Positions 24,443 to 34,417 are shown, numbered from the stretch's first letter. The stretch: 64,000 nt of DNA from Amnibacterium sp. CER49 (GCF_029846255.1 NZ_JARVWQ010000001.1:1798001-1862000), one strand, 5' to 3'. The notes: generated by a model from the sequence alone, not told the origin. Numbers and translations are program-made.

Positions 24443-27400
24443 TGCTCCGCCTCCCGGAGGGCACCCACCGAGGTCCGCCGCTCGAGGACGACGGCGGTCG
24501 CCGCGACCGCGACGAGCAGCAGCGCGGCGATCGCCGCACCCACCCCGACGAGCGTCCCGAGCGGCTGGTGGACGAGGAACGCCGGGTACGCCGGGTCGTC
24601 CACGTAGGCGGGCAGCGCGGGCAGCGCGAGCTGGACCCCGGCGACGGCGAGCACGAGGCCGAAGACCGTCGCGGTGACGATGAGGGCACCCTGCTCGACG
24701 AGGAGGGATCCGCGCAGGCTGCGCGTCCGGATCCCGAGCGCCCGCATGGCGGAGAGCTCGAACACCCGGCGCCGCGCGAGCAGGGTGATGCCGAGCACGA
24801 CCGCGGCGACGGCGAGCAGCACCGCGGCGGCGCCGCCCGCGACGGTGAAGGGCGTCGCGAACGCCGGACCCGTCGAGGCCAGGGTCGACGCGCGATCCGC
24901 CGCGGTCTCGACGGACAGCACGCGGACCCCGGCGGCGCGGAGGCGGTCGACGATCCCGCTGGGGGCGTCCCGGCCGACCCAGATCTGGTTCTCCAGCAGG
25001 TGCGAGTACCCGGAGGGCGACGCCGCCTCCACCCAGTCGCGTGCGAGGACGACTCCCGCGTCCCCGGCCCGGGGCAGGACCTCGACGACACCGTGCCGCT
25101 GCACCTGGAAGGCGTCGCCGTCCGGCGTCTGCACGGTCGCGTCGCTGGAACCGCCCGTCAGGTGCGCCGCGACGAGCGCGGGCGGGTGGGGCCCGGTGCC
25201 CGCGACGACGCCGAAGCCGGGCGCGGTCTCGCTCGGCGCCCCCACGACGGAGACGGCGATGCGGAGCCCGTCCGGCTCGGCCGTGACCTTCTCGGCGGCG
25301 GTGATGCTGCCGACGGGCGTCGGGTTGAGCGGGGACCATCCGATCCCGTCGAGCGTCGGCTGCGCGGACGATCCCGCGCCCGTGACGTGGACGCTGCGGA
25401 TCGTGAAGTCGATGACGAGGGCGCCGATTTGGTCGATGGGCCGGGTGAGGTAGATGCGGCGGAGCCGGCACCCGCCCGCGCAGCCCTTCACGTCGGCGGT
25501 GTAGTCCTCCGTGCCGCGCTTCAGCACGCCCAGCCGAGCCGTGATCGGCGCGCCCCGGATGTCCGTCAGGTCCGCGGCGAGCCCCAGGAGCCCGGGATCG
25601 TGCGGCGTGGTGATGCTGAGGGTCATGCGCGTGCCGGTGATCACGGCGATCCGCGGCGCGGCCGCGGAGAGCGGCTTCAGCAGGGCGGGGAGCGTCGCGG
25701 AGCCGAAGTCGTCGCGCCAGTAGGCGACCGCTCCGAAGGTCCGGGGGTCCACGACGAGCACCGACGGCGAGCCGTTCGCGCTCGGCGCGGTGCCGAAGCC
25801 GCTGTAGTCGGACGCCAGGCCGATGTCCGCCTGGGCGACGCCGGTGAGCGCCCGGCCCGTCGGGTCCACGGAGCGGATCCGCGCGTCGGTGCGCGGATCC
25901 GGCGCGATGTGCAGCACCGTCGCCGCCCCGACGTCGGTGAGCGCGCGCTCGTCCCGGTTCTGCGCGAGCACGGCCGCGCTGCTCACGCCGTAGGCGGCCA
26001 TCGCGACGGCGACGACGAGCACCCCGAAGGTCCGGCGCCCGGCGGGGCGCCGCGCCAGCTGCCGCAGGCCGACGAACGCGGACACGGCTCCCGTGCCGCG
26101 CGTCGGGCCGAAGCCGAGGCGGGCCAGCAGGACGACCAGCCGGCTGGCGACCAGCGCCCCGGCGACGATGAGGAGCATCGGCGCGAGGATCGCGATGCCG
26201 CCGCCGGAACCCGCAGCGAGCGAGCCGGAGAGCTCCAGCTGGGTGATCCCCGCCGCCGCGAGCGCCACCAGGACGATCTCCACGACGGCGCTCCGCCGGG
26301 AACCGGCCCGGCTCGTGCGCCGCCACTGCTCGAGCACTGGGCGCCGGAGCACGGCGGCGCTCGCGGCGGCCGCCGCGATCAGCCCCCCGGCCGCCGCGAC
26401 CAGGGCCGCAGCCCAGGACAGCCAGCCGATGCGGATGTCGACGCCCGCACCCAGCACCGCGGGCGCCAGCCACCGCTCGCCGGCCGCGGCGAGGAGCACC
26501 CCCAGCGGGATCGCCGCGCCGAGCAGCAGCGCGGGCTCCAGCAGGACGAGCACCAGCGTGCCGCTCGCGGACATGCCCCGCACCTTGCTCAGCGCGACCT
26601 CGGCGCCGCGTCCCTCGACGGATCCGCTGACCAGGGCGTGCAGGAGGTACCAGCCCAGCGCGAGGAGCTCCGCGATGACCACCACGATCGGCAGCATCAG
26701 CCGGGAGCCGGCGGCCGTCCCGCTCTGCACGACCCGTTCCAGGGCGCTCGTCACGTCCGGCCGGCTCGTCGCCCCGCCGTCCTGCAGACGGCGCACGGCC
26801 GCGCCGACCGCCTTGAGCATCGGCCCCGCCGTGTCGACGTGCACGACCGACCGATCGAGCGCCAGCTCCGCCGACGCGGTCACCCCGTCGACCGGTTCGA
26901 CCCGGAAGGCGGAGAAGTACGACGCGGGGGTCCACGCGGCGAGGGTGACCTGGCCGACGTCGGGGGTGCTGCCGAACCAGTAGGGCGCGGCCGCGTCCCG
27001 GCGCACCGCGATGCCGCGCACGTGCAGCGGTATCGGGCGACCCCCGCGGAACGGCGCGACGGCGACCTTCGCCCCGACGGCGAGGTGGAGCGCCCGAGCG
27101 ACGGCGCGCTCGACGACGACACCCGTCCGGTCGGTCTCGCTGACGCAGGATCCCTCGAGGACGCGGAGCTCGCCGCACAACCCGCTGCGGCTGTCGAGCG
27201 CGATGCGCTGGACGCCGCCGGGTCGCTGGACCGCGGGTCGCTGCACCGCGGAGAGCTGCAGCACGGCCCTCGGATAGGCCGTGCCGGCCGCTCCGGTGAA
27301 GGCGTCGTGCACCGCGGACTCGAGCGCGGACGTCGACACCGCACCGCTCTGCAGCGCCAGCACCTCGATGCCCGTCCCGTCGCCGCCCGTCGGCGCCCGA

Positions 27401-27555
27401 GCGACGGCGGCGCGCAGGACGGCGTCGCTCGCCGAGGCCGCGTAGGACGGCGCGGCAGCGGCGGCGGCGGCCGTGCACGCCGCGACGACGAGGAGCATCA
27501 CGGAGGTGGCCCGGCGCCACCACAGACCCTCGAGGGCGAGACTCAGCAACCGCAC
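24439..27555 (-). CDS. FtsX-like ABC exporter permease, large two-module form
   Basis: This 1038-residue membrane protein has an N-terminal helix (ATSVMLLVVAACTAAAAAA), a large extracellular domain, and then a first FtsX module of about four helices around 270-470. A second extracellular domain with the pair CAGGC follows, and the last FtsX module occupies about 900-1030 (ITLLARRRVFELSAMRALGI before its final helices). The layout fits MacB/LolE-like mechanotransmission exporters of actinobacteria. The GTG start has no competitor. It is the first gene of the operon, followed by two coupled ATPases. Cargo unknown: a lipid, lipoprotein or peptide is likely. Confidence 0.88.
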   Translation of the reverse strand: MRLLSLALEGLWWRRATSVMLLVVAACTAAAAAAAPSYAASASDAVLRAAVARAPTGGDGTGIEVLALQSGAVSTSALESAVHDAFTGAAGTAYPRAVLQLSAVQRPAVQRPGGVQRIALDSRSGLCGELRVLEGSCVSETDRTGVVVERAVARALHLAVGAKVAVAPFRGGRPIPLHVRGIAVRRDAAAPYWFGSTPDVGQVTLAAWTPASYFSAFRVEPVDGVTASAELALDRSVVHVDTAGPMLKAVGAAVRRLQDGGATSRPDVTSALERVVQSGTAAGSRLMLPIVVVIAELLALGWYLLHALVSGSVEGRGAEVALSKVRGMSASGTLVLVLLEPALLLGAAIPLGVLLAAAGERWLAPAVLGAGVDIRIGWLSWAAALVAAAGGLIAAAAASAAVLRRPVLEQWRRTSRAGSRRSAVVEIVLVALAAAGITQLELSGSLAAGSGGGIAILAPMLLIVAGALVASRLVVLLARLGFGPTRGTGAVSAFVGLRQLARRPAGRRTFGVLVVAVAMAAYGVSSAAVLAQNRDERALTDVGAATVLHIAPDPRTDARIRSVDPTGRALTGVAQADIGLASDYSGFGTAPSANGSPSVLVVDPRTFGAVAYWRDDFGSATLPALLKPLSAAAPRIAVITGTRMTLSITTPHDPGLLGLAADLTDIRGAPITARLGVLKRGTEDYTADVKGCAGGCRLRRIYLTRPIDQIGALVIDFTIRSVHVTGAGSSAQPTLDGIGWSPLNPTPVGSITAAEKVTAEPDGLRIAVSVVGAPSETAPGFGVVAGTGPHPPALVAAHLTGGSSDATVQTPDGDAFQVQRHGVVEVLPRAGDAGVVLARDWVEAASPSGYSHLLENQIWVGRDAPSGIVDRLRAAGVRVLSVETAADRASTLASTGPAFATPFTVAGGAAAVLLAVAAVVLGITLLARRRVFELSAMRALGIRTRSLRGSLLVEQGALIVTATVFGLVLAVAGVQLALPALPAYVDDPAYPAFLVHQPLGTLVGVGAAIAALLLVAVAATAVVLERRTSVGALREAEQ

Positions 27556-27708
27556 GACGGAGGACGCCCTCCTCCCTCAGCACGTCCGCCCCGGCCCCGT
27601 CGGCGAGGAGCGACATCGCTCAGCATGCAGCATCGAGCGGGAGCGGGCGTCGCCGTCCGCGGCGCAGCGTGTCCGGAGCGCTCGTGCCGATCGACCGATC
27701 GGATCCGT

Positions 27709-27849
27709 TCAGCGGCGCAGGAGCAGCAGGGCGATCGCCGCGACGACGACCGCGAGCAGGGGGCGACGCGACCGCCGCGTGTACCGCAACGGCCGGACGC
27801 GGTTCCGCTCGATGGCGAGGAGCAGACGCTCCACCTCGGTCGCAGGCAT
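27709..27849 (-). CDS. Possible small single-helix membrane protein
   Basis: A 46-residue frame with an amphipathic charged N-terminal half (VERLLLAIERNRVRPLRYTR) and one C-terminal membrane helix (LLAVVVAAIALLLL) ending in two Arg. Codon use is GC3-rich, but no clear ribosome binding site precedes the ATG. It lies alone between the exporter operon and the lactonase gene, on the same strand as both. I do not recognise a family. Confidence 0.4.
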   Translation of the reverse strand: MPATEVERLLLAIERNRVRPLRYTRRSRRPLLAVVVAAIALLLLRR

Positions 27850-27959
27850 CCGGACACCGTAGGAAGGCGGTCTGAGCAACGCCTCCACCCGTTCTGGACG
27901 GGAGCCCGACAGCACCTGAGGTGATCCTCCAGCGATCGGGCGTGTGGCGGGCAAGGCGC

Positions 27960-28991
27960 TCAGGGCGCGAGCCACACGGGTCGCGGCAGCTCGATGAGCG
28001 CCGTGGGCGCCGCCGGCGCGCCTCGGGACGGGAGCGGCAGGCGGGCGACCCGGGAGGACTCCCTTCCCGCGACGAGCAGCGCGTCCCCGGCGACCGCGAG
28101 GTGCTGCGGCCACGCGACCCCGGCGTCCCGCTCCTCGAGCAGGCGCGGCTCGGCGCCCGAGAGGTCGAACCGGGCGAGCGTGTCGGCGCCGCGGTTCGCG
28201 ACGTGGACCGTGGCCGTGCCGGGGACGGCGACGAGGTCGCCGGGGTAGTTGCGCGACGTGGGCGTCCGCGTCGTGCTCGGGATCGTCCGCCAGGCGGTCA
28301 CCGCACCGGTCGCCGTGTCGAGCGCGCCGACGCACAGGGTCTCCGCGAGCTCACCTGTGACGGCGACGACCCCCTCCGCGGGCAGCGCGAGGTGACGTGG
28401 CCCCGTGCCGGGAGGCAGCGGCGAGGCGCCGATCGCGGTGAGCGACGCATCGACGGGATCGAGCGCGAACGCGCGGAGCAGGTCGGCGCCCAGGTCGGGG
28501 ACGAGCAGCACGTGCCCGTCGCCGACGAAGACGGCCTGGTGCGGGTGCGCGGCGTCCTGCCGGTCGGTGTCGGGGCCGCTGCCCTCCAGCGCGGTGAGCG
28601 CGGCGGGGTCCGTGGGCATCCCGTGCTCGTCGAGCGCGACGGTGAGGAGGCTCCCGCTGCCGTAGTTCACGACGACGAGCGCCGTGCCGCTCGGGTGCAC
28701 CGCGAGGTGGCAGGGCTCCGTGCCCTCCGTCGGCCGTGCCGAGAGCAGCCGGAGCCCGTCGCCGACCGCCCAGGTCTGCAGGGCGCCGGTTCCCGGACCG
28801 GTGACGGTGTAGGCGAGGGGGAGGAAGGGGTGCCGCACGACGCAGGCGAGAGCGGCGATCGTCGCCTCGCGCTGCGCCCGTCCGTCCCGGAGGGAGAGGC
28901 GGAAGAGGCCGCCGGTGGACTCGTCGCCCGCGCAGGCGACGAGCACGGCGTCGTCCCGCTCCGGGGCGTGCTGCTGCGGCTGTGTGGTCAT
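27960..28991 (-). CDS. Lactonase family protein (YbhE/Pgl-type beta-propeller)
   Basis: This 343-residue cytoplasmic protein of the seven-bladed propeller lactonase family shows recurring blade pieces: TVTGPGTGALQTWAVGDG, PCHLAVHPSGTALVVVNYGS, HPHQAVFVGDGHVLLVPDLG, GTGPRHLALPAEGVVAVTGE and VHVANRGADTLARFDL. Members hydrolyse sugar lactones such as 6-phosphogluconolactone. Here it stands divergent from a ROK regulator next to Gfo/Idh dehydrogenases, so it probably opens a lactone made by them (inference). GAGGA precedes ATG 28991. Confidence 0.85.
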   Translation of the reverse strand: MTTQPQQHAPERDDAVLVACAGDESTGGLFRLSLRDGRAQREATIAALACVVRHPFLPLAYTVTGPGTGALQTWAVGDGLRLLSARPTEGTEPCHLAVHPSGTALVVVNYGSGSLLTVALDEHGMPTDPAALTALEGSGPDTDRQDAAHPHQAVFVGDGHVLLVPDLGADLLRAFALDPVDASLTAIGASPLPPGTGPRHLALPAEGVVAVTGELAETLCVGALDTATGAVTAWRTIPSTTRTPTSRNYPGDLVAVPGTATVHVANRGADTLARFDLSGAEPRLLEERDAGVAWPQHLAVAGDALLVAGRESSRVARLPLPSRGAPAAPTALIELPRPVWLAP

Positions 28992-29034
28992 CGGTCGTCC
29001 TCGGTCGAGCGTACGGGGACGACGCCGAGCCGGT

Positions 29035-29063
29035 TTGACATGAGTTTGTTCACCCGCTGTACT
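29035..29063 (+). promoter_or_regulatory. Sigma70-like promoter of the ROK regulator gene
   Basis: TTGACA (29035-29040) is a perfect -35 box, followed after 17 bases by TGTACT (29058-29063), a four-of-six match to the -10 box. The start codon is 60 bases further on and has GAGGGGAG as ribosome binding site. Confidence 0.6.
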
Positions 29064-29122
29064 AGCCGCACCGACGGCCGAGCAGGGTCGCGTGGCGACG
29101 ACGCCGAGGGGAGAGCGCCTTC

Positions 29123-30280
29123 GTGACTGATGCGCTCGGCGCCGTCCCGCCGCCACGCACCGTCCGGCTCGCCCCCCGGGTGACCACGAAAGCGCTTCCG
29201 CAGGACAGCCGGGTCAACAACCGGTCCCTGGTGCTGCAGATGCTCTTCGAGACCGAGGCGATGAGCCGCGCCGAGATCGCCCGGGCCAGCGGGCTGACGC
29301 GGGCGAGCGTGTCGACGCTCGTCGCGGAGCTGGTCGGCGAGGGCGTGCTCGCCGAGCTCGGCCTCGCGGCCCGCACGGGCGTCGGCAAGCCGGGGATGCT
29401 CGTCGGGCTCGACGCCGACTCGTCCCACATCCTGGCGCTCGACCTCTCGGCCGACGACCGCTTCATCGGCGCCGTCATCAACCTGCGCGGGGTGGTCGCG
29501 TACCGCACCGAGGTCTCCCTCGGCGGCGCGACCGGCCAGGCCGCGTTCGAGCAGGTCGCCGCGCTCACCGCCGAGATCGCGGGCCGCACCGACCGGCGGG
29601 TCCTCGGCATCGGGGTCGGCACCCCGGGGATCGTCGTGCCCGGCGGCACGATCGTCGAGGCCGCGCACCTCGACTGGCACCGCTTCCCGCTCGGCGCCCG
29701 GCTCGCCGACCGCTTCGGGCTGCCCGTCCACGTCGGCAACGACGCGAACGTCGCCGCCCTCGCGGTGAACACGTTCCGCGGGGTCGGCGCCGGCGACCTG
29801 ATCGTCGTCAACCTCGAGCAGGGCGCCGGCGCGGGCATCGTCCTCGGCGGGGCGCTGCTCGAGGGGGAGCAGTCGGCGGCGGGCGAGATCGGGCACGTCA
29901 TGATCGACGAGGACGGCGAGCCCTGCGTGTGCGGCCGGCGCGGCTGCCTCGAGCTGGCGATCGCCGTGCCTCACATCCGGCGGCGGCTGTCCGTGGCCGG
30001 CGTGGCGCAGCGCGACGAGGTCCTCGCCGCGGCGGGGCGGGCGCTCGGCATCGCCCTGGCGCCGGTGATCAGCGCGCTCAACCTGAACCGCGTGGTGCTG
30101 CGCGGTCCCGAGGACATCATCGCGGGGCCGCTGCTCGAGAGCGCCCGCACGACGATCCGGCTCCGGACGATGGCCGTCATCAGCGATCAGCTGAGCATCA
30201 GCAGGGCGATCGACGGCGAGGACCTCGTCCTGCTCGGTGCCGCGGTCCTCGTGCTCTCGGCGCTGATCGGGGTGTCATGA
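29123..30280 (+). CDS. ROK-family transcriptional regulator
   Basis: This 385-residue protein has an N-terminal winged helix (VLQMLFETEAMSRAEIARAS, then GLTRASVSTLVAELVGEGVL) fused to a ROK sugar-kinase-like domain. The zinc motif of the ROK family is present as CVCGRRGCLE. The kinase-like part keeps NDANVAALAV but acts as effector sensor in this class. GTG 29123 has a good ribosome binding site. The gene is divergent from the lactonase and leads into the two Gfo/Idh and GH20 genes, which it probably controls. Confidence 0.92.
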   Translation: MTDALGAVPPPRTVRLAPRVTTKALPQDSRVNNRSLVLQMLFETEAMSRAEIARASGLTRASVSTLVAELVGEGVLAELGLAARTGVGKPGMLVGLDADSSHILALDLSADDRFIGAVINLRGVVAYRTEVSLGGATGQAAFEQVAALTAEIAGRTDRRVLGIGVGTPGIVVPGGTIVEAAHLDWHRFPLGARLADRFGLPVHVGNDANVAALAVNTFRGVGAGDLIVVNLEQGAGAGIVLGGALLEGEQSAAGEIGHVMIDEDGEPCVCGRRGCLELAIAVPHIRRRLSVAGVAQRDEVLAAAGRALGIALAPVISALNLNRVVLRGPEDIIAGPLLESARTTIRLRTMAVISDQLSISRAIDGEDLVLLGAAVLVLSALIGVS

Positions 30281-30415
30281 CGCGCGCGACAGGCAGGGCA
30301 CGGCCGGCGACGACCACGACCGCCGCACGGCGCTGCCCGGGCTGACGCCGCACCTCGACCCGGCGCCGCGGTCCCCGCAGGGCGCCGCTCCACGATCACG
30401 AACGGAAGGAACCCC

Positions 30416-31615
30416 ATGACCGACGTCCTCGACTCAGCCGGACCCGCTGAAGCGGAAGCCGGCGGCGACCCCCGCACCGGGGCGTCGCGCTCCACGCGGC
30501 GCGTGCGCATCGGCGTGCTCGGCACGGGCGGCATCGCCACGATCCCCGAGGGTGTCCTGCCCAACCTGCACCACATCGCCGACAAGGTCGAGCTCGTCGC
30601 CGTCGCGGACCTCGACCTGGAGCGGGCGACGCGCGTGGCCCGGCAGTACGACGTGCCCGAGTGCTACGGCTCGCTCGAGGAGATGCTCGAGACCGCGGAC
30701 ATCGACGCCGTGGTCAACCTGACGCCCATCCCGGCGCACGCGCGCACGGCGATGCAGATCCTGCAGGCCGGCAAGCACCTCGTGGTCGAGAAGCCGATCG
30801 CGACGACCCTCAAGGACGCCGACGCGATCATCGAGACGGCGCGGGCGAAGGGGCTCACGATCATCTGCGCGCCGCCCGACATGCTCTTCAGGTCCTACAT
30901 CGAGGCGCGTCGGCTGATCGCCGCCGGCACGATCGGCAAGGTGGCCTTCGCGCGGGTCCGCAGCTCGCACGGCGGCCCGGGCGGCGACCCCCAGGGCTGG
31001 CCGCTCGACCCGTCGTGGTTCTACCAGGCCGGCTCCGGCCCGCTGTTCGACATGGGCGTGTACGGGATCCACGAGATCACCGGCCTGCTCGGGCCGGCGA
31101 AGCGGGTGAGCGCGTTCACCGGGATCACCGAGCCGACCCGCACCGTGCGGGGCGAGGGGCCCTTCGCGGGCAAGGTCATCGACGTCACCGCCGACGACAA
31201 CTGCCTCTTCATGCTCGACTTCGGCGGGGCGACCTTCGCCGTGATCGACGGCACCTTCAACGTGCTCGCCACCCGCAGCCCGAAGGTCGAGGTCTTCGGC
31301 CGCCGCGGCGTGCTGAACGTCTACGGACCCGACAACCTCGACCACCCCGGGGGCGACGCGCTCGACCTGTTCCGCACCGACATCGCCCCCGGCCTCGACG
31401 GCTGGGTCTCGCCCGAGAGCTGGCCGCAGATCGAGGACGAGCGCCGTGCGCTCCTCGAGCGCGCCATCCTGGTCGACCACCTCGCCGACGTGCTGCTCCA
31501 CGGCGAGGCGAACGTGCTGACCGCCGAGCACGCCCGGCACGCGCTCGAGATCATGATCGCCGTCACGACCTCCTCCCGCGAGGGTCGCGTCGTCGAGCTC
31601 GCGACCACGTTCTGA
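30416..31615 (+). CDS. Gfo/Idh/MocA-family oxidoreductase (1)
   Basis: This 399-residue NAD(P)-dependent sugar dehydrogenase-type enzyme begins with an atypical 28-residue acidic N-terminus and then the Rossmann motif VRIGVLGTGGIATI. The EKP motif of the family is in HLVVEKPIATTLKDADAI. The catalytic-domain stretch WFYQAGSGPLFDMGVYGIHE contains the Asp/His expected near the substrate. GGAAGG precedes the ATG. It is the first gene of a three-gene run (Gfo/Idh, Gfo/Idh, GH20). Substrate unknown; oxidation of a sugar or glycoside is expected. Confidence 0.93.
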   Translation: MTDVLDSAGPAEAEAGGDPRTGASRSTRRVRIGVLGTGGIATIPEGVLPNLHHIADKVELVAVADLDLERATRVARQYDVPECYGSLEEMLETADIDAVVNLTPIPAHARTAMQILQAGKHLVVEKPIATTLKDADAIIETARAKGLTIICAPPDMLFRSYIEARRLIAAGTIGKVAFARVRSSHGGPGGDPQGWPLDPSWFYQAGSGPLFDMGVYGIHEITGLLGPAKRVSAFTGITEPTRTVRGEGPFAGKVIDVTADDNCLFMLDFGGATFAVIDGTFNVLATRSPKVEVFGRRGVLNVYGPDNLDHPGGDALDLFRTDIAPGLDGWVSPESWPQIEDERRALLERAILVDHLADVLLHGEANVLTAEHARHALEIMIAVTTSSREGRVVELATTF

Positions 31616-31644
31616 CGCACGTGGCACCCACCCAAGGAGGAACC

Positions 31645-32688
31645 ATGTCCGCACCCGTACGGTTCGGCGTCGTCGGGCTCGATCACTGGTACTCGGCCGT
31701 GCCGCTCGCCGAGGAGCTCGCCGCGCGGTCGGACGTCGAGCTCGCCGGCATCGCCGACCGGGACCTCGGGCGCGCGGAGGAGATCGCGGCCCGCACGAGG
31801 CCCGGCACCGTGACGTCCGACCTCGCGCAGCTGATCGAGGACCCCTCGATCGACGTGATCGCGAGCTTCGTGAGCGTCGATGAGAACCCGGAGATCTGCG
31901 TCGCCGCCGCCGAGGCCGGCAAGCACATCGTGTCCGTGAAGCCGCTCGCGCGCAGCCTCGCCGAGGCGGACGCCATCGTCGCCGCGGTGCGGAAGGCCGG
32001 CGTCGTCTTCGTCCCCGCCGAGTCGCGGTCGCGGACCTCCGACCTGAACCGGCTGCTGCACCGCTGGGTGACGGGCGGACGGTTCGGGCGCATCACCTCG
32101 GCGTCCTTCAGCCTGAGCGGCTCGCTGCCCCAGGCCTGGCCGGGCGCGGACTCGCCCGGGTGGTGGACCGACCCGACACGCGCGCCCGGCGGCGGCTGGA
32201 TCGACCACAGCCTCTACCAGATCGACCGGATGCGCTGGCTGCTCGGCGAGGAGGTCGCCGAGATCAGCGGGCGGGTGGCGAACCTCGTGCATCACGACCT
32301 CGGGCTCGAGGACTGGGGCCACGCCGTGCTGCGCTTCGACGGCGGCACCATGACCTCCATCGAGGACACCTGGAGCGGACCGCGCGACGCGTGGCGCATC
32401 ACGACCAGCATCATCGGCACGAAGGGCGCCCTCTCGCACGACACCGCGACCGGTCTGCTCTCCGTGCTCGACGAGGACGGCGAGTACGACGGCTGGGTGC
32501 ACCTCACCGCACCGTCGGACGACGCCGTCGGCGTCGACGCGATCCTCGCGGCCGTCGCCCGGGAGGGCGAACCGCTCGCGGGTGTCGAGGACGCCTGGGA
32601 GAACCTGTCCGCCTGCCTCGCCTTCTACGAGGCAGCCGCATCGGGCGCCGTCGTGCAGCCCGCGCACCTGAACGGGAGGAGCATCTGA
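31645..32688 (+). CDS. Gfo/Idh/MocA-family oxidoreductase (2)
   Basis: This 347-residue relative of the preceding gene has Rossmann start VRFGVVGLDHWYSAVPLAEE and the family motif as VKPLARSLAEADAI (Val in place of the Glu of EKP). The substrate domain holds APGGGWIDHSLYQIDRMRWL. AAGGAGG precedes the ATG. Its TGA shares a base with the ATG of the GH20 gene, so the two are translationally coupled. The lost Glu in EKP is seen in some active family members and does not by itself mean inactivity. Confidence 0.92.
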   Translation: MSAPVRFGVVGLDHWYSAVPLAEELAARSDVELAGIADRDLGRAEEIAARTRPGTVTSDLAQLIEDPSIDVIASFVSVDENPEICVAAAEAGKHIVSVKPLARSLAEADAIVAAVRKAGVVFVPAESRSRTSDLNRLLHRWVTGGRFGRITSASFSLSGSLPQAWPGADSPGWWTDPTRAPGGGWIDHSLYQIDRMRWLLGEEVAEISGRVANLVHHDLGLEDWGHAVLRFDGGTMTSIEDTWSGPRDAWRITTSIIGTKGALSHDTATGLLSVLDEDGEYDGWVHLTAPSDDAVGVDAILAAVAREGEPLAGVEDAWENLSACLAFYEAAASGAVVQPAHLNGRSI

Positions 32689-34307
32689 TGGTCTCGACAC
32701 TCGTCCCGGCCGCCGCGCTGTCCGAGACCGGGGAGGACGGGTTCGTCCTCGACGCGAGCACGGGCATCGCCGCCTCGGACGAGCTCGAGGGCGTGCTCAC
32801 CTGGCTGCAGTCGGCCCTCCGGCCCGCGACCGGCCTGCCGCTGCACCGGCGCGACGGCGACGGCGGCATCCGCCTCGCGATCGATCCGGCACTCGCCGTC
32901 GAGGGGTTCCGCGTCGAGGTGGGTCCCGCCGGGGTCCGGATCGAGGGCGGTTCGGCCGCCGGCGTCTTCGCCGGCTGCCAGGTGCTGCTGCAGCTGCTGC
33001 CGCCGTCCGTCTACCGTCGCGCCCGCGTGACGGGGGAGACCTGGCGGATCCCCGGGGTGCGGGTGCAGGACCGGCCGCGCTTCGGGTGGCGTGGGGTCAT
33101 GCTCGACGTCGTCCGGCACTTCATGCCGAAGCACGACGTGCTGCGCTTCATCGACCTGATGGCGATGCACCGTCTGAACACGCTGCACCTGCACCTCACG
33201 GACGACCAGGGCTGGCGCATCGAGATCCGCAAGTACCCGAGGCTCACCGAGGTCGGAGCCTGGCGGCACGAGACCCAGGTGGGCGCATCGCGCGAGTCGC
33301 CGACGGACGGGCGCCCGCACGGCGGCTTCTACACGCAGGACGACATCCGCGAGATCGTGCAGTACGCGGCCGACCGCTTCATCGCGGTCGTGCCCGAGAT
33401 CGAGTCGCCCGGCCACGTGCAGGCCGCGCTCGCCGCCTACCCCGAGCTCGGCCTGGCGGGGAGGTCCTACGACGTGTTCACGCGCTGGGGCATCAACGAC
33501 AACGTGCTGAACGTGGAGGAGTCGACCGTCGACTTCTTCACGGACGTGCTCGACGAGGTGATGGAGCTGTTCCCGTCCTCGTACATCGGCGTGGGCGGCG
33601 ACGAGTGCCCGAAGGACCAGTGGCACGAGGACCCGCGCACCCAGGAGCGGATGCGCGAGCTCGGCGTCGGCGACGAGGAGCAGCTGCAGGCCTGGTGGAT
33701 CGGGCGGCTCGACCAGCACATCACCTCGCGCGGCCGCCGGCTGTTCGGCTGGGACGAGATCCTCGAAGGGGGCCTCGCCGCCGGCGCGACCGTCGCGTCG
33801 TGGCGCGGCCGTGCGGGGGCGCTCGTGGCGGCCCGGCGCGGGCACGACGTGGTGTCGTGCCCCGACGACCTCGTCTACCTCGACTACCGGCAGTCCGACT
33901 CGCCCGACGAGCCCATCCCGGTGTCGATCGTCCTGTCGCTCGAGGACGTCTACGGCTTCGACCCGGTGCCGCCGGAGCTCACCGAGGCCGAGGCCCGCCA
34001 CGTCCTCGGCGGCCAGGCGAACGTCTGGACCGAGCACATGGACAGCCCGCGGACCGTGGACTACCTCGTGTTCCCGCGCCTCTGCGCGCTGGCCGAGGCG
34101 CTCTGGCGGGAGGGGCCCGGCGACTTCGGCGACTTCACGCGACGGCTCGCGACGCACCTCGAGCGACTCGACGCGATCGGCGTCGAGTACCGCCGGTCGT
34201 CGGGACCGCTGCCCTGGCAGCGCCGACCGGGGATCGTCGGCCGGCCGAGCACCCGCGAGGAGCGCGAGGCCTACATCCGGAGCGTGGTCGCGAACATCGT
34301 GTCGTGA
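32688..34307 (+). CDS. Beta-N-acetylhexosaminidase, GH20
   Basis: This 539-residue glycosidase has the N-terminal GH20b alpha/beta domain (about 1-125) and then the TIM barrel: GWRGVMLDVVRHFMP, HRLNTLHLHLTDDQGWRIEI, PEIESPGHVQAALAAYPEL. The catalytic pair Asp305-Glu306 is in IGVGGDECPKDQW. There is no signal peptide, so it should act inside the cell on imported GlcNAc- or GalNAc-containing oligosaccharides. It is coupled by TGATG to the upstream Gfo/Idh gene and followed by a strong terminator. The family is certain; the linkage preference is not. Confidence 0.95.
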   Translation: MVSTLVPAAALSETGEDGFVLDASTGIAASDELEGVLTWLQSALRPATGLPLHRRDGDGGIRLAIDPALAVEGFRVEVGPAGVRIEGGSAAGVFAGCQVLLQLLPPSVYRRARVTGETWRIPGVRVQDRPRFGWRGVMLDVVRHFMPKHDVLRFIDLMAMHRLNTLHLHLTDDQGWRIEIRKYPRLTEVGAWRHETQVGASRESPTDGRPHGGFYTQDDIREIVQYAADRFIAVVPEIESPGHVQAALAAYPELGLAGRSYDVFTRWGINDNVLNVEESTVDFFTDVLDEVMELFPSSYIGVGGDECPKDQWHEDPRTQERMRELGVGDEEQLQAWWIGRLDQHITSRGRRLFGWDEILEGGLAAGATVASWRGRAGALVAARRGHDVVSCPDDLVYLDYRQSDSPDEPIPVSIVLSLEDVYGFDPVPPELTEAEARHVLGGQANVWTEHMDSPRTVDYLVFPRLCALAEALWREGPGDFGDFTRRLATHLERLDAIGVEYRRSSGPLPWQRRPGIVGRPSTREEREAYIRSVVANIVS

Positions 34308-34315
34308 CCACCTCT

Positions 34316-34357
34316 CGCCGCTCGTGCCCGGGCGCGGGGCCCCGGGCACGAGCGGCG
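34316..34357. terminator. Bidirectional hairpin terminator
   Basis: Perfect 17-base inverted repeat (34316-34332 with 34341-34357) and an eight-base loop, between the convergent GH20 gene and the fourth-listed catabolic operon. Confidence 0.8.
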
Positions 34358-34417
34358 GACGGGCACGTCCGGCCGGTGCGCGCGGCAGGAGCGCGTCCGT
34401 GCCTGGACGCCCGGGGC

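Noticed and set aside
23597-27616. Minus-strand open frame of more than 1300 codons
   Set aside because: Only its last 281 codons read as a protein (ATPase); the rest is the out-of-frame shadow of the FtsX-like permease gene, kept open by GC-rich codon bias.
24568-27924. Plus-strand open frame of more than 1100 codons opposite the permease gene
   Set aside because: Composition is Arg/Gly/Asp-rich and low-complexity, with no fold signs; it is the antisense shadow of a clear membrane protein.
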